A model generated the notes under the pieces. The model saw only the letters and a list, made by a program, of their open reading frames with translations, was not told the DNA's origin and did not search any database. From Halopseudomonas phragmitis (GTDB lineage Bacteria; Pseudomonadota; Gammaproteobacteria; Pseudomonadales; Pseudomonadaceae), in NCBI RefSeq assembly GCF_002056295.1, contig NZ_CP020100.1:504001-568000 (forward strand): DNA of 64,000 nt, written 5' to 3'. The first letter of the stretch is position 1; each line of letters begins with the position of its first letter. Below, piece by piece: positions 44,221 to 53,595 of the stretch. Position numbers and translations under genes: made by a program.

Positions 44221-45942
44221 ATGAGTCGAGCGTTTTTAACCGGACTGGCCCTGCTACTGATCCTGGGCGGCTGCGGCCCCGTCGACCCGGTCAGTCCTCA
44301 GCCATCAAGACAAACCGAGAGCGAGCGCAGCGCCAAGCGCTTTATGGTCTCAGCCGCCCACCCGTTGGCGGTCGAGGCCGGACTTGAGGTTCTGCGCCGC
44401 GGCGGTCATGCGGTCGATGCCGCGGTGGCGGTCAACATGGTACTCGGCTTTATCGAAGCTCCAGAAACCGGCATCGGCGGCGGCGGCTTTCTGCTGCTGC
44501 ACGAGCCTGCCAGCGCCACCACCCGGTTCTATGATGGCCGAGAAACCGCACCGCTGACCGCAACCCCGGAACGCTTTCAGCGCCTGGGCATACCATTGCC
44601 ACTGGCTCTTGCGATACCCAGCCCTGAAGCCGTTGGCGTACCCGGACTAGTCGCCCTGCTGGGCGAGGCACATGCCCGCCATGGCCGGCTACCCTGGGCT
44701 GAACTGCTGCAGCCGGCTATCGAGCTGGCCGAGACCGGTGTGCCGATGCCTCCACGCCTGCGCCAGCAGATCAACGACGACTGGTCATTACGGCTGTTTG
44801 CCGATACCCGCCACCATTTTCGCGCCCAGGCCCAGAGCGATCCCCCGCATCTGCGCAACCCGGAACTGGCGGCCACACTGCGCCAGTTGGCCAAACACGG
44901 ACCGCACGCTTTCTATCAGGGGGCCATCGCCGAGCAGATCGTCGAGCGGCTTGAGCACCGGGCCTGGGGGCGCACCGACCTGACCCTGCAGGATCTGGCC
45001 AGCTACCAGGTGGTCGAGCGCGCGCCACTCTGCGGTCGTTATCGGCAATGGACCCTGTGTGGTGCACCACCACCCTCCTCCGGCGGCCTGACCGTGCTAC
45101 AGGCGCTGGGGATACTCGAGCACTTCCCGCTGCCCGACATGCCTGCGGATACGGCCGAAACCCTGCATCTGATCGCCGAAGCCAGCCGCCTGGCCTTCGC
45201 CGACCGCAACCACTATGTCGGCGACCCGGCCTTCGTCAGCGTTCCAGTCCAGGCACTGCTGGATGCCGACTACCTGCGCCAGCGCGCCGACCTGATCGAT
45301 CCACAGCGCGCCCTGGCCGAGGTCAAACCAGGAGCCCCCGGCGTCCAGCCCTGGCTTGAACATGCCCAGGCCCGAGCCGAGCCCGGCGGTTCCGGCACCT
45401 CGCATATCAGCATTGTCGACGGCGAGGGCAACTTGCTGGCCCTGACCAGCTCCATCGAGGCACCATTCGGCGCACGCATGCTCAGTCAGGGCTTCGTCCT
45501 CAACAACCAGTTGACCGACTTCAGCTTCAACCCCGAACAGGATGGCCAGCCACACCCCAACGCCGTCGGCCCCGGCAAGCGCCCCCGCAGCTCCATGGCC
45601 CCATTCATTGTCTTCGACGCCAGCGGCGCACCGCGCCTGGTGATCGGCTCACGCGGTGGCAGCCGGATTATTGGCCATGTACTCAAGACCCTGATCGGCG
45701 TGCTGGACTGGGACATGGATATTCAGCAAGCAATTGCCTTACCAGCCATGGTCGAGCGCGGGCGCGGTATCGAGTTGGAGGCCGGCACCGCACTGGAGCA
45801 ACTGCAACGCCCTCTGGAAGAACTTGGCCATCGGGTGCGGGTCGAAACCATGACCAGTGGCCTGCATGGCATAGAGTGGCTGGACAGTCGCTGGCGTGGA
45901 GGCGCCGACCCTCGACTGGACGGTCTGGCCAGCGGCGATTGA
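44221..45942 (+). CDS. ggt: gamma-glutamyltransferase, lipoprotein form
   Basis: 573 residues from ATG 44221. A lipobox LGGC at Cys18 predicts lipid anchoring in the periplasm instead of the usual soluble form. The Ntn-hydrolase signature is present: AAVAVNMVLGFIEAPETGIGG, and the autocleavage/catalytic Thr393 in GSGTSHISIVDGEGN, then RSSMAPFIV and GSRGGSRI. It cleaves gamma-glutamyl bonds of glutathione and related compounds. Followed by amidoligase and gamma-glutamyl hydrolase genes, so three consecutive genes act on amide or isopeptide bonds. Weak SD. Confidence 0.9.
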   Translation: MSRAFLTGLALLLILGGCGPVDPVSPQPSRQTESERSAKRFMVSAAHPLAVEAGLEVLRRGGHAVDAAVAVNMVLGFIEAPETGIGGGGFLLLHEPASATTRFYDGRETAPLTATPERFQRLGIPLPLALAIPSPEAVGVPGLVALLGEAHARHGRLPWAELLQPAIELAETGVPMPPRLRQQINDDWSLRLFADTRHHFRAQAQSDPPHLRNPELAATLRQLAKHGPHAFYQGAIAEQIVERLEHRAWGRTDLTLQDLASYQVVERAPLCGRYRQWTLCGAPPPSSGGLTVLQALGILEHFPLPDMPADTAETLHLIAEASRLAFADRNHYVGDPAFVSVPVQALLDADYLRQRADLIDPQRALAEVKPGAPGVQPWLEHAQARAEPGGSGTSHISIVDGEGNLLALTSSIEAPFGARMLSQGFVLNNQLTDFSFNPEQDGQPHPNAVGPGKRPRSSMAPFIVFDASGAPRLVIGSRGGSRIIGHVLKTLIGVLDWDMDIQQAIALPAMVERGRGIELEAGTALEQLQRPLEELGHRVRVETMTSGLHGIEWLDSRWRGGADPRLDGLASGD

Positions 45943-46004
45943 TACATACTAGGTACGTGCCATGCTCAAGGACAAACAGCAACATTTCCCGGAGGAACAC
46001 CTCA

Positions 46005-47009
46005 ATGGCCACAGCACCACCAGCATTCCCCTGGCCACCACGTAGCCAGCGACTTGACGGGGCACTGCGGCGGGTCGGTGTAGAGCTTGAGATGAACGGT
46101 CTGAGCCTTGATCACTTGACCCATCTGAGCGCCGAATTTCTCGGTTGCGAGATACAGAGCAGCAGCCGCTATGAGCGCATCCTGCACGGTGATCCGGCTG
46201 GCGATTGGGTGGTGGAGCTGGACTTCAGCCTGTTGAAAAAGCTCGGCCGCGAGCAACGCCGGGCCAATGATCTGGGCGATGAACTGATGAACTCAGCCGA
46301 AGAAGCCCTCAAATGGCTCTCTGAAGCCCTGGTCCCTCTCGAGCTGGTCAGCCCTCCGCTGCCGCTGGATCGCCTGCACAACGTCGACGCTTTGATCGAG
46401 CACCTGCGCCGAGCTGGCGCCAAGGGTACTGGTGATCGCCTGACCAACGCCTTTGGCATGCAGTTCAACCCCGAAGTGCCGGACACTGAACCCGCCACCC
46501 TGCTCGCCTATCTGCAAGCCTTCCTGTGCCTGCACGACTGGCTGCGTGAGCGGGCCAACATCAACTTTACCCGACGCCTGACCAGTTACGTCGACCCGTT
46601 CCCGCTGGACTATGTGCGCCAGGTCATCGCTGCCGACTACCAGCCCGGGCTCACGAGCCTGATCGACGATTACCTGACCGCCAATCCAACCCGTAACCGC
46701 GCCCTGGACCTGTTACCGCTGTTCAAGCATCTGGATCCACAACGGGTTCTGGCCCGTGCGGGTGACGAACTGATCAAGCCCCGACCAACCTTTCATTACC
46801 GCCTGCCCGACTGCCTTATCGACCAGCCCGGCTGGGGCCTGCACCTGGCCTGGGGCGACTGGCTGGAAGTCGAACGCCTGGCCTGCGACCCGGCGCGCCT
46901 GAAGGCCTGCTGCCGGGCTTATGCCCGCCATCTGGATCAGGGCCTGGCGCGCCTGCTCGACAACTGGCCCGAGCAGATCAGCCACCACTGGCTGAGTGAT
47001 ACGCAATGA
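46005..47009 (+). CDS. amidoligase (COOH-NH2 ligase, Amidoligase_2) family protein
   Basis: 334 residues from ATG 46005 with GGAGG 9 bp upstream. The region RRVGVELEMNGLSLDHL near residue 20 and WVVELDFSLL near 65 match the glutamine-synthetase-like amidoligase superfamily, followed by GDRLTNAFGMQFNPEVP and RANINFTRRLT. Family members are predicted ATP-dependent ligases forming amide or isopeptide bonds in unknown metabolites or proteins. The next gene, a gamma-glutamyl hydrolase, overlaps by ATGA; this ligase-hydrolase pairing is typical of the family's gene neighbourhoods. Confidence 0.82.
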   Translation: MATAPPAFPWPPRSQRLDGALRRVGVELEMNGLSLDHLTHLSAEFLGCEIQSSSRYERILHGDPAGDWVVELDFSLLKKLGREQRRANDLGDELMNSAEEALKWLSEALVPLELVSPPLPLDRLHNVDALIEHLRRAGAKGTGDRLTNAFGMQFNPEVPDTEPATLLAYLQAFLCLHDWLRERANINFTRRLTSYVDPFPLDYVRQVIAADYQPGLTSLIDDYLTANPTRNRALDLLPLFKHLDPQRVLARAGDELIKPRPTFHYRLPDCLIDQPGWGLHLAWGDWLEVERLACDPARLKACCRAYARHLDQGLARLLDNWPEQISHHWLSDTQ

Positions 47010-47692
47010 ATCGGCCAATAGTTGTCATTACCGGCCCACGGCGCGGTGCGTTCGGCCCACGCGTATTGGTCGCCGCGGCTATCCGCCTATATGGCGGCCA
47101 GCCCGTACAAGTACGTCCCGGAGATGCCTGGGAACAACTCAGCTATCAGGCCGTGGTGATCACTGGCGGCCACGACATCGACCCGGTACTGTATGCCGCC
47201 GAGCCCGAAGTCCACCCCAAGTACGACCCCGAACGTGACGCGCTGGAAGCAGCGGTGATCGATGACGCCCTGAATCGCGGTTTGCCGCTGCTGGGGATCT
47301 GTCGTGGCGCGCAGTTGCTCAATGCCAGGCTGGGCGGCAACCTGTTCCAGGAGCTGAAATCCCATCGCAAGATGACTTCAAACCGCTGGACCGTGCTGCC
47401 GCTGAAAACCCTGCAGGTTCAGGAAGGCTCGGGGCTGGCCGAACACCTGGGCACCCAGCGCTGCCGGATCAACAGCCTGCATAATCAGGCCATTGATCGC
47501 GTTGGGGCGGGTCTACAGGTAGTAGGTCGGGATCTGGACGGTATTGTCCAGGCGGTCGAGGACCCGCGCGAGGATTTTCTCATCGGGGTACAATGGCACC
47601 CGGAATTTCTGCTGTTCAGTACCCGTCAGCGACGGCTGTTTGCCGAGCTATTGCGTGTCGCACGCACCCGAACAGTCTGCCAACAAGATTAA
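47006..47692 (+). CDS. gamma-glutamyl-gamma-aminobutyrate hydrolase family (peptidase C26) protein
   Basis: 228 residues. VVITGGHDIDPVLY, nucleophile Cys99 (LLGICRGAQLLNARLGG), SLHNQAI and VQWHPEF define the PuuD/peptidase C26 class. It would hydrolyse gamma-glutamyl amides in the cytoplasm. It is translationally coupled to the amidoligase, so the pair may make and break the same bond. It is separate from the two GMP-synthase-type GATases of the amine island. Confidence 0.88.
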   Translation: MNRPIVVITGPRRGAFGPRVLVAAAIRLYGGQPVQVRPGDAWEQLSYQAVVITGGHDIDPVLYAAEPEVHPKYDPERDALEAAVIDDALNRGLPLLGICRGAQLLNARLGGNLFQELKSHRKMTSNRWTVLPLKTLQVQEGSGLAEHLGTQRCRINSLHNQAIDRVGAGLQVVGRDLDGIVQAVEDPREDFLIGVQWHPEFLLFSTRQRRLFAELLRVARTRTVCQQD

Positions 47693-47701
47693 GGACATCC
47701 T

Positions 47702-47995
47702 ATGCAACAGATCAGCCAGGAACGCTTCACCCAGCATCAGGGCAGCCAGTTCGAAGTCCTTGCTGCTCCTGACTACCCGCTTCAGCTCGAGGCGGTGAAT
47801 AGCTCTACGCCCCCCAGCCCGGAGTTCGAGGCCTTTTCACTGAATTTCAGCGGACCACGGCCACACCTGCCGCAGGCCACCTATGTCCTGCAGCATGCCG
47901 AACTGGGTGAGCTGGCCCTTTTCATCACCCCGGTAGCCGAGCGCGGTGGCCGTATCGAGTACGAGTCGGTGTTCGTGCGCCAGCGGGTGGCGTAA
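47702..47995 (+). CDS. small DUF6916-like protein
   Basis: 97 residues with an SD-like AAGGA 5 bp before ATG. MQQISQERFTQHQGSQFEVL, then FSLNFSGPRPHLPQATYVLQ and a C-terminal YESVFVRQRVA. The pattern fits small proteins (DUF6916) that I associate with bacterial tail-collar protein genes. It starts 10 bp after the hydrolase gene and converges on the collar operon, ending 3 bp from the GNAT stop. The function is unknown; the fold may be a small all-beta partner of the collar proteins. Confidence 0.65.
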   Translation: MQQISQERFTQHQGSQFEVLAAPDYPLQLEAVNSSTPPSPEFEAFSLNFSGPRPHLPQATYVLQHAELGELALFITPVAERGGRIEYESVFVRQRVA

Positions 47996-47998
47996 GAG

Positions 47999-48475
47999 TC
48001 AACCGCGCGGCTGGCGCTCCAGCATCAGATAGATACCCTTGTCTTCGCACAGTTGAAACCCCAGGCGCTGATATAGACGCAGCGCCGGGTTATGACGCTC
48101 GACATGAATACTTGTCACCTGCGCGCGGCTGTCAGCCTCGGCCAGTAGCTGAGCCAGCAACTGCCCACCGATGCCGCGTCCGCGCCAGTCCGGCAACAGA
48201 CTGATGTCGATGACATGAAGACGCTGCGATGTGCGCTCGACATACAATCGCCCAATCACCGCTTGCTCGAGCAGAAGCAGATCGTGCCGGGCATCGGGAT
48301 AGTACGTGCGATAGTGACGTTGCTGGGCGGTAAACTGCTGACGCAAAAAAACATCGATCTGCGCCTGCGGCCAGCCAGTCACCGCCAGCTCCTGCTGGCG
48401 GGTACTGGCATAGATCTGCGCCAACTGTTCCTCATCGTCCGGCTGTACCGGACGAAGTTGCACGGACAGGCTCAT
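47999..48475 (-). CDS. GNAT-family N-acetyltransferase, last gene of the collar operon
   Basis: 158 residues. LLPDWRGRGIGGQLLAQLL is the acetyl-CoA loop, followed by VTSIHVERHNPALRLYQRLGF. Substrate unknown. Its ATG overlaps the stop of the first collar gene (ATGA at 48472-48475), so it belongs to the giant adhesin/collar operon. Confidence 0.87.
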   Translation of the reverse strand: MSLSVQLRPVQPDDEEQLAQIYASTRQQELAVTGWPQAQIDVFLRQQFTAQQRHYRTYYPDARHDLLLLEQAVIGRLYVERTSQRLHVIDISLLPDWRGRGIGGQLLAQLLAEADSRAQVTSIHVERHNPALRLYQRLGFQLCEDKGIYLMLERQPRG

Positions 48476-48993
48476 GAGCGTGGCGGGAAAATCCCCTGCA
48501 GGGCAATACAGAAGATCATTCCCAAGTATGGCTGCATGTTGTTGTGCGGCAGACTGCCGCCGCTGGGGCCAATCGCCTCGGGAGCCATCATCACATTGGC
48601 GCCGCTGGCGTTCATGATCAACTGGCTTTGCGATGCCGAGGCCAGAAACACGTCGCCCGATGGCGTGCCGTTGTTGGCCGGACGAATCGAAGCCTGCCAG
48701 GCATGACTATGGCTGGGTATTTCGCTCTCCAGCAAGGTCACCGTCTGGCTCCCGCCCACCTCACCTTGGTCGCGATGAGTAAGTCCCGGCCCCTGACCAC
48801 ATTGCAGCGGCGCAGAACCCTGCAGATCCGGCAGGGCAAAGGTCGATTTGCCGTCACCACCGTACATGGTACCCAGCAGTGAAAACAGTGCCGTATTCTG
48901 TGAAATCGGCATCAACTGGCCGTTGCACAGCGCCCAACCCTTGGGGGCGAAGTTAAAACCGAAAATGCGGATCTCGCCTACAAAAGGATCCAT
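48472..48993 (-). CDS. phage tail-collar-domain protein 1 (microcystin-dependent-protein type)
   Basis: 173 residues. MDPFVGEIRIFGFNFAPKGW, then CNGQLMPISQNTALFSLLGT, YGGDGKSTFALPDLQG and a His-rich HSHAW segment, ending NNMQPYLGMIFCIALQGIFP. This is the tail-collar domain found in phage fibres and in chromosomal Mdp-type proteins. No signal peptide. An SD (GAGGAG) precedes ATG 48993. One of three paralogues in tandem, with no other phage gene nearby. Confidence 0.88.
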   Translation of the reverse strand: MDPFVGEIRIFGFNFAPKGWALCNGQLMPISQNTALFSLLGTMYGGDGKSTFALPDLQGSAPLQCGQGPGLTHRDQGEVGGSQTVTLLESEIPSHSHAWQASIRPANNGTPSGDVFLASASQSQLIMNASGANVMMAPEAIGPSGGSLPHNNMQPYLGMIFCIALQGIFPPRS

Positions 48994-49002
48994 AGGTGCT
49001 CC

Positions 49003-49509
49003 TCAGGTCTGGCTCGGGAAAATCCCGAACAGCGAAATAATGAAGTTGACGGCCAGAAACGGCATCATGTTCTCATGCGGCTGACTACCGCCGACACTGC
49101 TCACGGTTGACTGCGCCAACGTCTGATAGGGGCCGGACGATCGATAAATGTCTATATCCGCAGCGGTACGCGCCAAAACGTTGCCCTGTGGATTGGTGCC
49201 AGTTGCCAGACTGCCCGAGGCCAGCAGACTATGGCTGTGACTCGGCATCTGCGCAGCAGTCAGGGTGACCGTTTCACTGCCCAGCATCTGGCCAAGAACC
49301 TTGCCATTGCCCATATGCACGGGTATCCGCCCGCGCAAATCCGGCAGGGCAAAGGTGTTCTGCCTGTCACCGCCATAGGTCGTGCCAATCAGCGTGAACA
49401 GGGCGTCATACTCGCTGATCGGCAATAGCGAGCCATCGCACAGGTGCCAACCGGCCGGGGCGAAGTTGCCGCCAAACATGCGGATCTCGCCAATATAGGG
49501 TGTGCTCAT
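49003..49509 (-). CDS. phage tail-collar-domain protein 2
   Basis: 168 residues from ATG 49509 with GAGGAG ~6 bp upstream. MSTPYIGEIRMFGGNFAPAG, CDGSLLPISEYDALFTLIGT, YGGDRQNTFALPDLRGRIPV and PHENMMPFLAVNFIISLFGI show the same collar architecture as its neighbours. The middle region (residues ~75-140) differs most between paralogues, as expected for a surface or ligand-contact part. 9 bp from collar gene 1. Confidence 0.88.
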   Translation of the reverse strand: MSTPYIGEIRMFGGNFAPAGWHLCDGSLLPISEYDALFTLIGTTYGGDRQNTFALPDLRGRIPVHMGNGKVLGQMLGSETVTLTAAQMPSHSHSLLASGSLATGTNPQGNVLARTAADIDIYRSSGPYQTLAQSTVSSVGGSQPHENMMPFLAVNFIISLFGIFPSQT

Positions 49510-49519
49510 CGACTGCTCC

Positions 49520-50029
49520 TCAATTCTGGCTCGGGAAAATGCCCTGCAGGGCAATGCAGAAGTTCAGTACCAGCGACGGCTGCATGTTGTTGTGTGGCTG
49601 GCTACCCCCCTGGGTCATCAGGCTATCGGAACTGAGACTGACCGATTGCCCCGGCTGGGCATAAATCGCAGCACCGCTGATGGCCAGCGACTCGCTGTTG
49701 GCCTGGTTAATGCCTGACAGACTGGCCGGCTGGTTTGAAGCCATCGGCAGGTGTAGATGTTGCGGCATCTGCTGTACGTTCAGAGTCACAGCCTCTTCGC
49801 CGGCCCGCTGACCCTGGGTAATCCCGCTTCCACTATGCACCGGCACCCGGCCACGCAGATCCGGCAGGGCAAACGTGGTCATCCCGTTGCCGCCGTAGGT
49901 GGTACCCAGCAGCGCGAATAGCGCTTGGTTCTGATTAATCGGCAGCAACTGCCCGTCACACAGCGCCCAGCCTTTGGGCGGAAAGTTGAAGCTGACCAGC
50001 TTCACTTCACCAAGAAAAGGCTCACTCAT
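49520..50029 (-). CDS. phage tail-collar-domain protein 3
   Basis: 169 residues from ATG 50029: AGGAG lies 7 bp upstream of it but only 1 bp from the ATG at 50035. MSEPFLGEVKLVSFNFPPKG, CDGQLLPINQNQALFALLGT, YGGNGMTTFALPDLRGRVPV and HNNMQPSLVLNFCIALQGIF. It follows the giant adhesin gene by 27 bp and precedes collar gene 2 by 10 bp, so the whole set should be one transcript. Confidence 0.88.
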   Translation of the reverse strand: MSEPFLGEVKLVSFNFPPKGWALCDGQLLPINQNQALFALLGTTYGGNGMTTFALPDLRGRVPVHSGSGITQGQRAGEEAVTLNVQQMPQHLHLPMASNQPASLSGINQANSESLAISGAAIYAQPGQSVSLSSDSLMTQGGSQPHNNMQPSLVLNFCIALQGIFPSQN

Positions 50030-50056
50030 CGGCATACTCCTTGTGGATTGTTATTC

Positions 50057-53000
50057 TCATGGTGTCAGGCAGACACTGTTGTAAGTGATGCTGCCCTCGC
50101 TATAGACAGTCGCCCCCAGGTTAGCCGCGCTGATAGCCGCATCGCTGCCCTGGGCAATCAAAATCTGGCTGCCACCCTCGGCCAAAATGCCAATATCATC
50201 AAAGAAGGTCGTGGTGTGGTTGATGCTGTTGCCCTGCAGGTTGCCACACAGTGTTGCTCCAGCATTGACCCCGTTGAGCATGATCGACTCTTCATTGTTG
50301 AAGCTGGTGGTGATGTTGTTGTTGAGGATGCTGACATCCAGCCGGCCGCTGCTGGTATTGCGTGACAGGGCCACCACAGCCTGTTCAAGGCCATTGATGG
50401 TGTTGTCACTGATGACAAAGCGCCCGCTGAAGTTGCCGCCCCCCCCCCCATCACCCACCAGGCGAACCGCCACACTGGCGGCCAGGTTAGGGCCGCTGAA
50501 CTGGTTGTTGGTGACACTGCCATTGACCACCGAATTGTCATAGGCCCCAAGCGCCAGACTGCTGGAGTCCAGGTCAATGAACTGGTTGTTGGCAATCAGC
50601 AACTCCATCTGCGCGGTCTGCGTGGCGGTCGCGACGATACCGGTGCCAGAGCCTGCGCGACTGATGTTCTGGAAGGTACTGCCGGCCACATCCAGCCGAT
50701 GGCTGCCACTACCCTGGGCATTCAGGCGAATGCCGCTGCAGCAGATGCTGTCGATGCCGGAACCGAAAGCCGAGCCAAACACCGAATCGCGTACGGTGAT
50801 ATTGAAACCAGCGTTGCCGACCATATTAGCGTTGAACAGCACCGCCTGGTCGTTGCTCAACTGATTGGCGTTGCGGAAGGTCAGACCAGTCAGCTCAATG
50901 ATCGCATTGACGCTGGTATTGTTGAGCCACAGGCCATTTCGCGCATAACCATCGAACAACACATTGGTCAGCGTCAGGCCACCAACCAGGTTGTTGCTGG
51001 TACGGGTCAGAGTGATCGCATCACCGCCGGCGGCACGAATCTCGCCATTGCTGAAGGTCAGCGCATTGCTGGTCGGCGTCAGCCCGCTCAGCACGGTGCC
51101 ATCCAGGCCATGGCTGGCGCTGGCATTGATGATCATGCCGTTGAAACGTGCATCAACACCATTGGTCAACAGGATACCGGCGCCACTACTGTTGCTGATG
51201 GTACCGCCGTCCCCCACACTGTTGCCGTTGCCGGTAACATTGATACCGCCCAGCAGACCAGTATTGTTCAGGCGGATGCCGTTAGTGCCACCATTGGCGC
51301 TGATCGAGCGGAAGTTCAGCCCCGCGGCCGCAATGCTGGTGTTGCTGACATCCAGCGCGCCAGCGCCAGTGGTGCTGAGGGTGTTACTGCTACCCAGTAC
51401 CGCCAGGGTGCCGGCGTTATCGGCGACAAAACCGGTTTGACCGCTGTTGCTCAGGGTCAGGCCGTTGAAGGTGGTGGTGCCGGTATTGTTCTGCAGGAAC
51501 ACCCCGTAGCTTCCCGCACCGCTGCGGCTGATCTGGCTGAAGCCACTGCCGGAAACCGCCGTACCAGTAATACGCACGCCGAAACCGTCGCTGGCACTGA
51601 CCCCGCTGCCGGCATTGTTGACTATCAGGCTGCCAGTATTCTCGGCGCTGAACCCATTGCCGCTAACCCCGATATTCAGTGCGTCAAAACGGTAGCTGCC
51701 GGTATTGCCATTCAGATTGACGCCTGTGCCGCTGCCATTTACCGTCAGCGCACCGACATGCAGTGCGCCGCTGCTGCCACTGACCAGCAGCCCTGCGCCC
51801 CCAAGCGGGTTCTGGGTACTGACGGTGGAAAAGTTGACCCCGCCCCCGCCCATGGCGACGTTCTGCAGTACCAGCGCACGATCCGACTGGGTCTGCAGGC
51901 TACCCCCAGCCACCGCCAGGCCTACACCACTGGCATCCAGGGCCACGCCGTTATTAAGCGCGGCGCTCAGGCTGGTGAAACTGCTACTGCCGCCGGTCCC
52001 ACTCAGGCTGACCGCACCCCCACCAACACTGTTCACGGCACTGATATCGACATCGCCGAACAGCAGGCTGCCACCTGACTGACTGGCACGAATCACGTGC
52101 ATGCCGGCACCGCTCTGTCCGCTACTGACCAGATCGCCAAAGCGCAGGGTGCCACCGCTCTGCCCCTGGATATCGATCAGCCGGTTGCTCTGACTGCCGG
52201 TATTGATATTGAAGCCATCGGCATCGATATCGCGTGCACCGGCACCGATATAGAAGGCGCCGCCGGCGAAGCTGCCGAGCGTGCTGTTGCCTAGGTCGAT
52301 ACTGGCCGTACTGGCGCTGTTGCGATCAATGTCGAACAGGTAATGGGCGGTACTGGCCGCCAGGCTGACATCGCTCAAAGTCACGCCGGCGGCATTGCCA
52401 TCCAGCGTCAGCGCCGCTGCCCCGTTGGCCAGGAGACTGGCCCCACTGATCTGCAACTGGCCTCCTGTGGTGTTGCGCAGACGCATCCCATGCCCACTGA
52501 GAACGCCGCTGCCGGCCTGCAGTAGCAGGTTGGCGTCACCGCCATCCAGATTGAGCAACTGGCCACTGACATTGATGCTGTTGTCACGAATGACCACATT
52601 GCCACCGGCATTGACCAGATTGAACAGGTAGCCGCTACCAGCCAGGAACTCGGCCTGCTCTACGGTCAGGTTGGTGAAGCTGTCGCCATGCAGACCATGC
52701 ACACCGCCACCGATGCGCAGGTGGCTGATGCGGTTGTCGTTTGCCAGGGTGATCACGTTACCTGTGGCCGTGGACAGCAGCGCGGCACCATTGCCGGTGG
52801 GATCCTGGATATCGATGGCGCCGAAGTCGCCAATCAGGTTCGCCGGCGCCTCATAGCCAAAACTGTTGCCGTTGCCAAAACCGCTGACTACCTGGCCGTC
52901 GGAAAGCTTGAAACTGTTGTCGGCCAGACCGAAGAAATCGATTACGCCACCGTCGTTGATGAACACGAACGTGGTCAGCTCGCCGGTATCCGCACGGGCC

Positions 53001-53595
53001 TGCGCTGCAGCCACCGTGGCGCGATTGTTGATGCTGCTGCCATCGCCCAGACCGGTGGCATTGGCAGCGACAAAGAACAGCTCGCCGACCTGCCCTGCCT
53101 TGCCGGGGAAACGGAAGTCACCACTGAAACTGACACCGGTAAAGTCGTAACTACCCAGCGTTGCATTCAGCCCCAGACTATCCATAACCACCGCACCAGG
53201 ATTGGCAACGATGCTGCCGCCACCGAACACAAAACTGGCATTGGCACTGTCATCGGTGTCATCGGTACGGCTGAACTGCACGCCGGTACCGGTAAAGTTC
53301 TCCAGGGTGCCACCATTGGTCACGGTTATGGTGCCACCAGCGTTGGTCAGGTCGATCGCGGTCACACCGCCGCCCACGTTCAGGGTGTCGGCGCTGAAGG
53401 TGCCGCTGAACCCCTCGAAGTCCACCCCGGTGCTGGCAATGGCTTCAATATTCAGACTTCCAAAGCCAATCGCGCCGGTGGCGCCGTTCAGCGTCACCCC
53501 GTGGTTGCCGGTGGTGTCGATGATGGTAGTGCCGAAGTTGAAGTTGCCGTCGGAGTCGCTAACCACAATACCGCTGCCACCGGCATTGGTCACAG
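50057..53595 (-). repeat. adhesin super-repeat C (protein ~2670-3849)
   Basis: The anchor segment GELFFVAANATG begins at residue 2841 (nucleotide 53086) and is preceded by ~170 residues that also match the other copies (VENFTGTGVQFSRTDDT type). It continues as a beta-helix to the C-terminus. Boundaries are approximate. Confidence 0.6.

Noticed and set aside
47999-50029. Prophage or phage-tail remnant
   Set aside because: Only collar-domain proteins are present; no tape measure, sheath, baseplate, lysis, integrase or attachment site is seen, and the genes are tightly linked to the adhesin.
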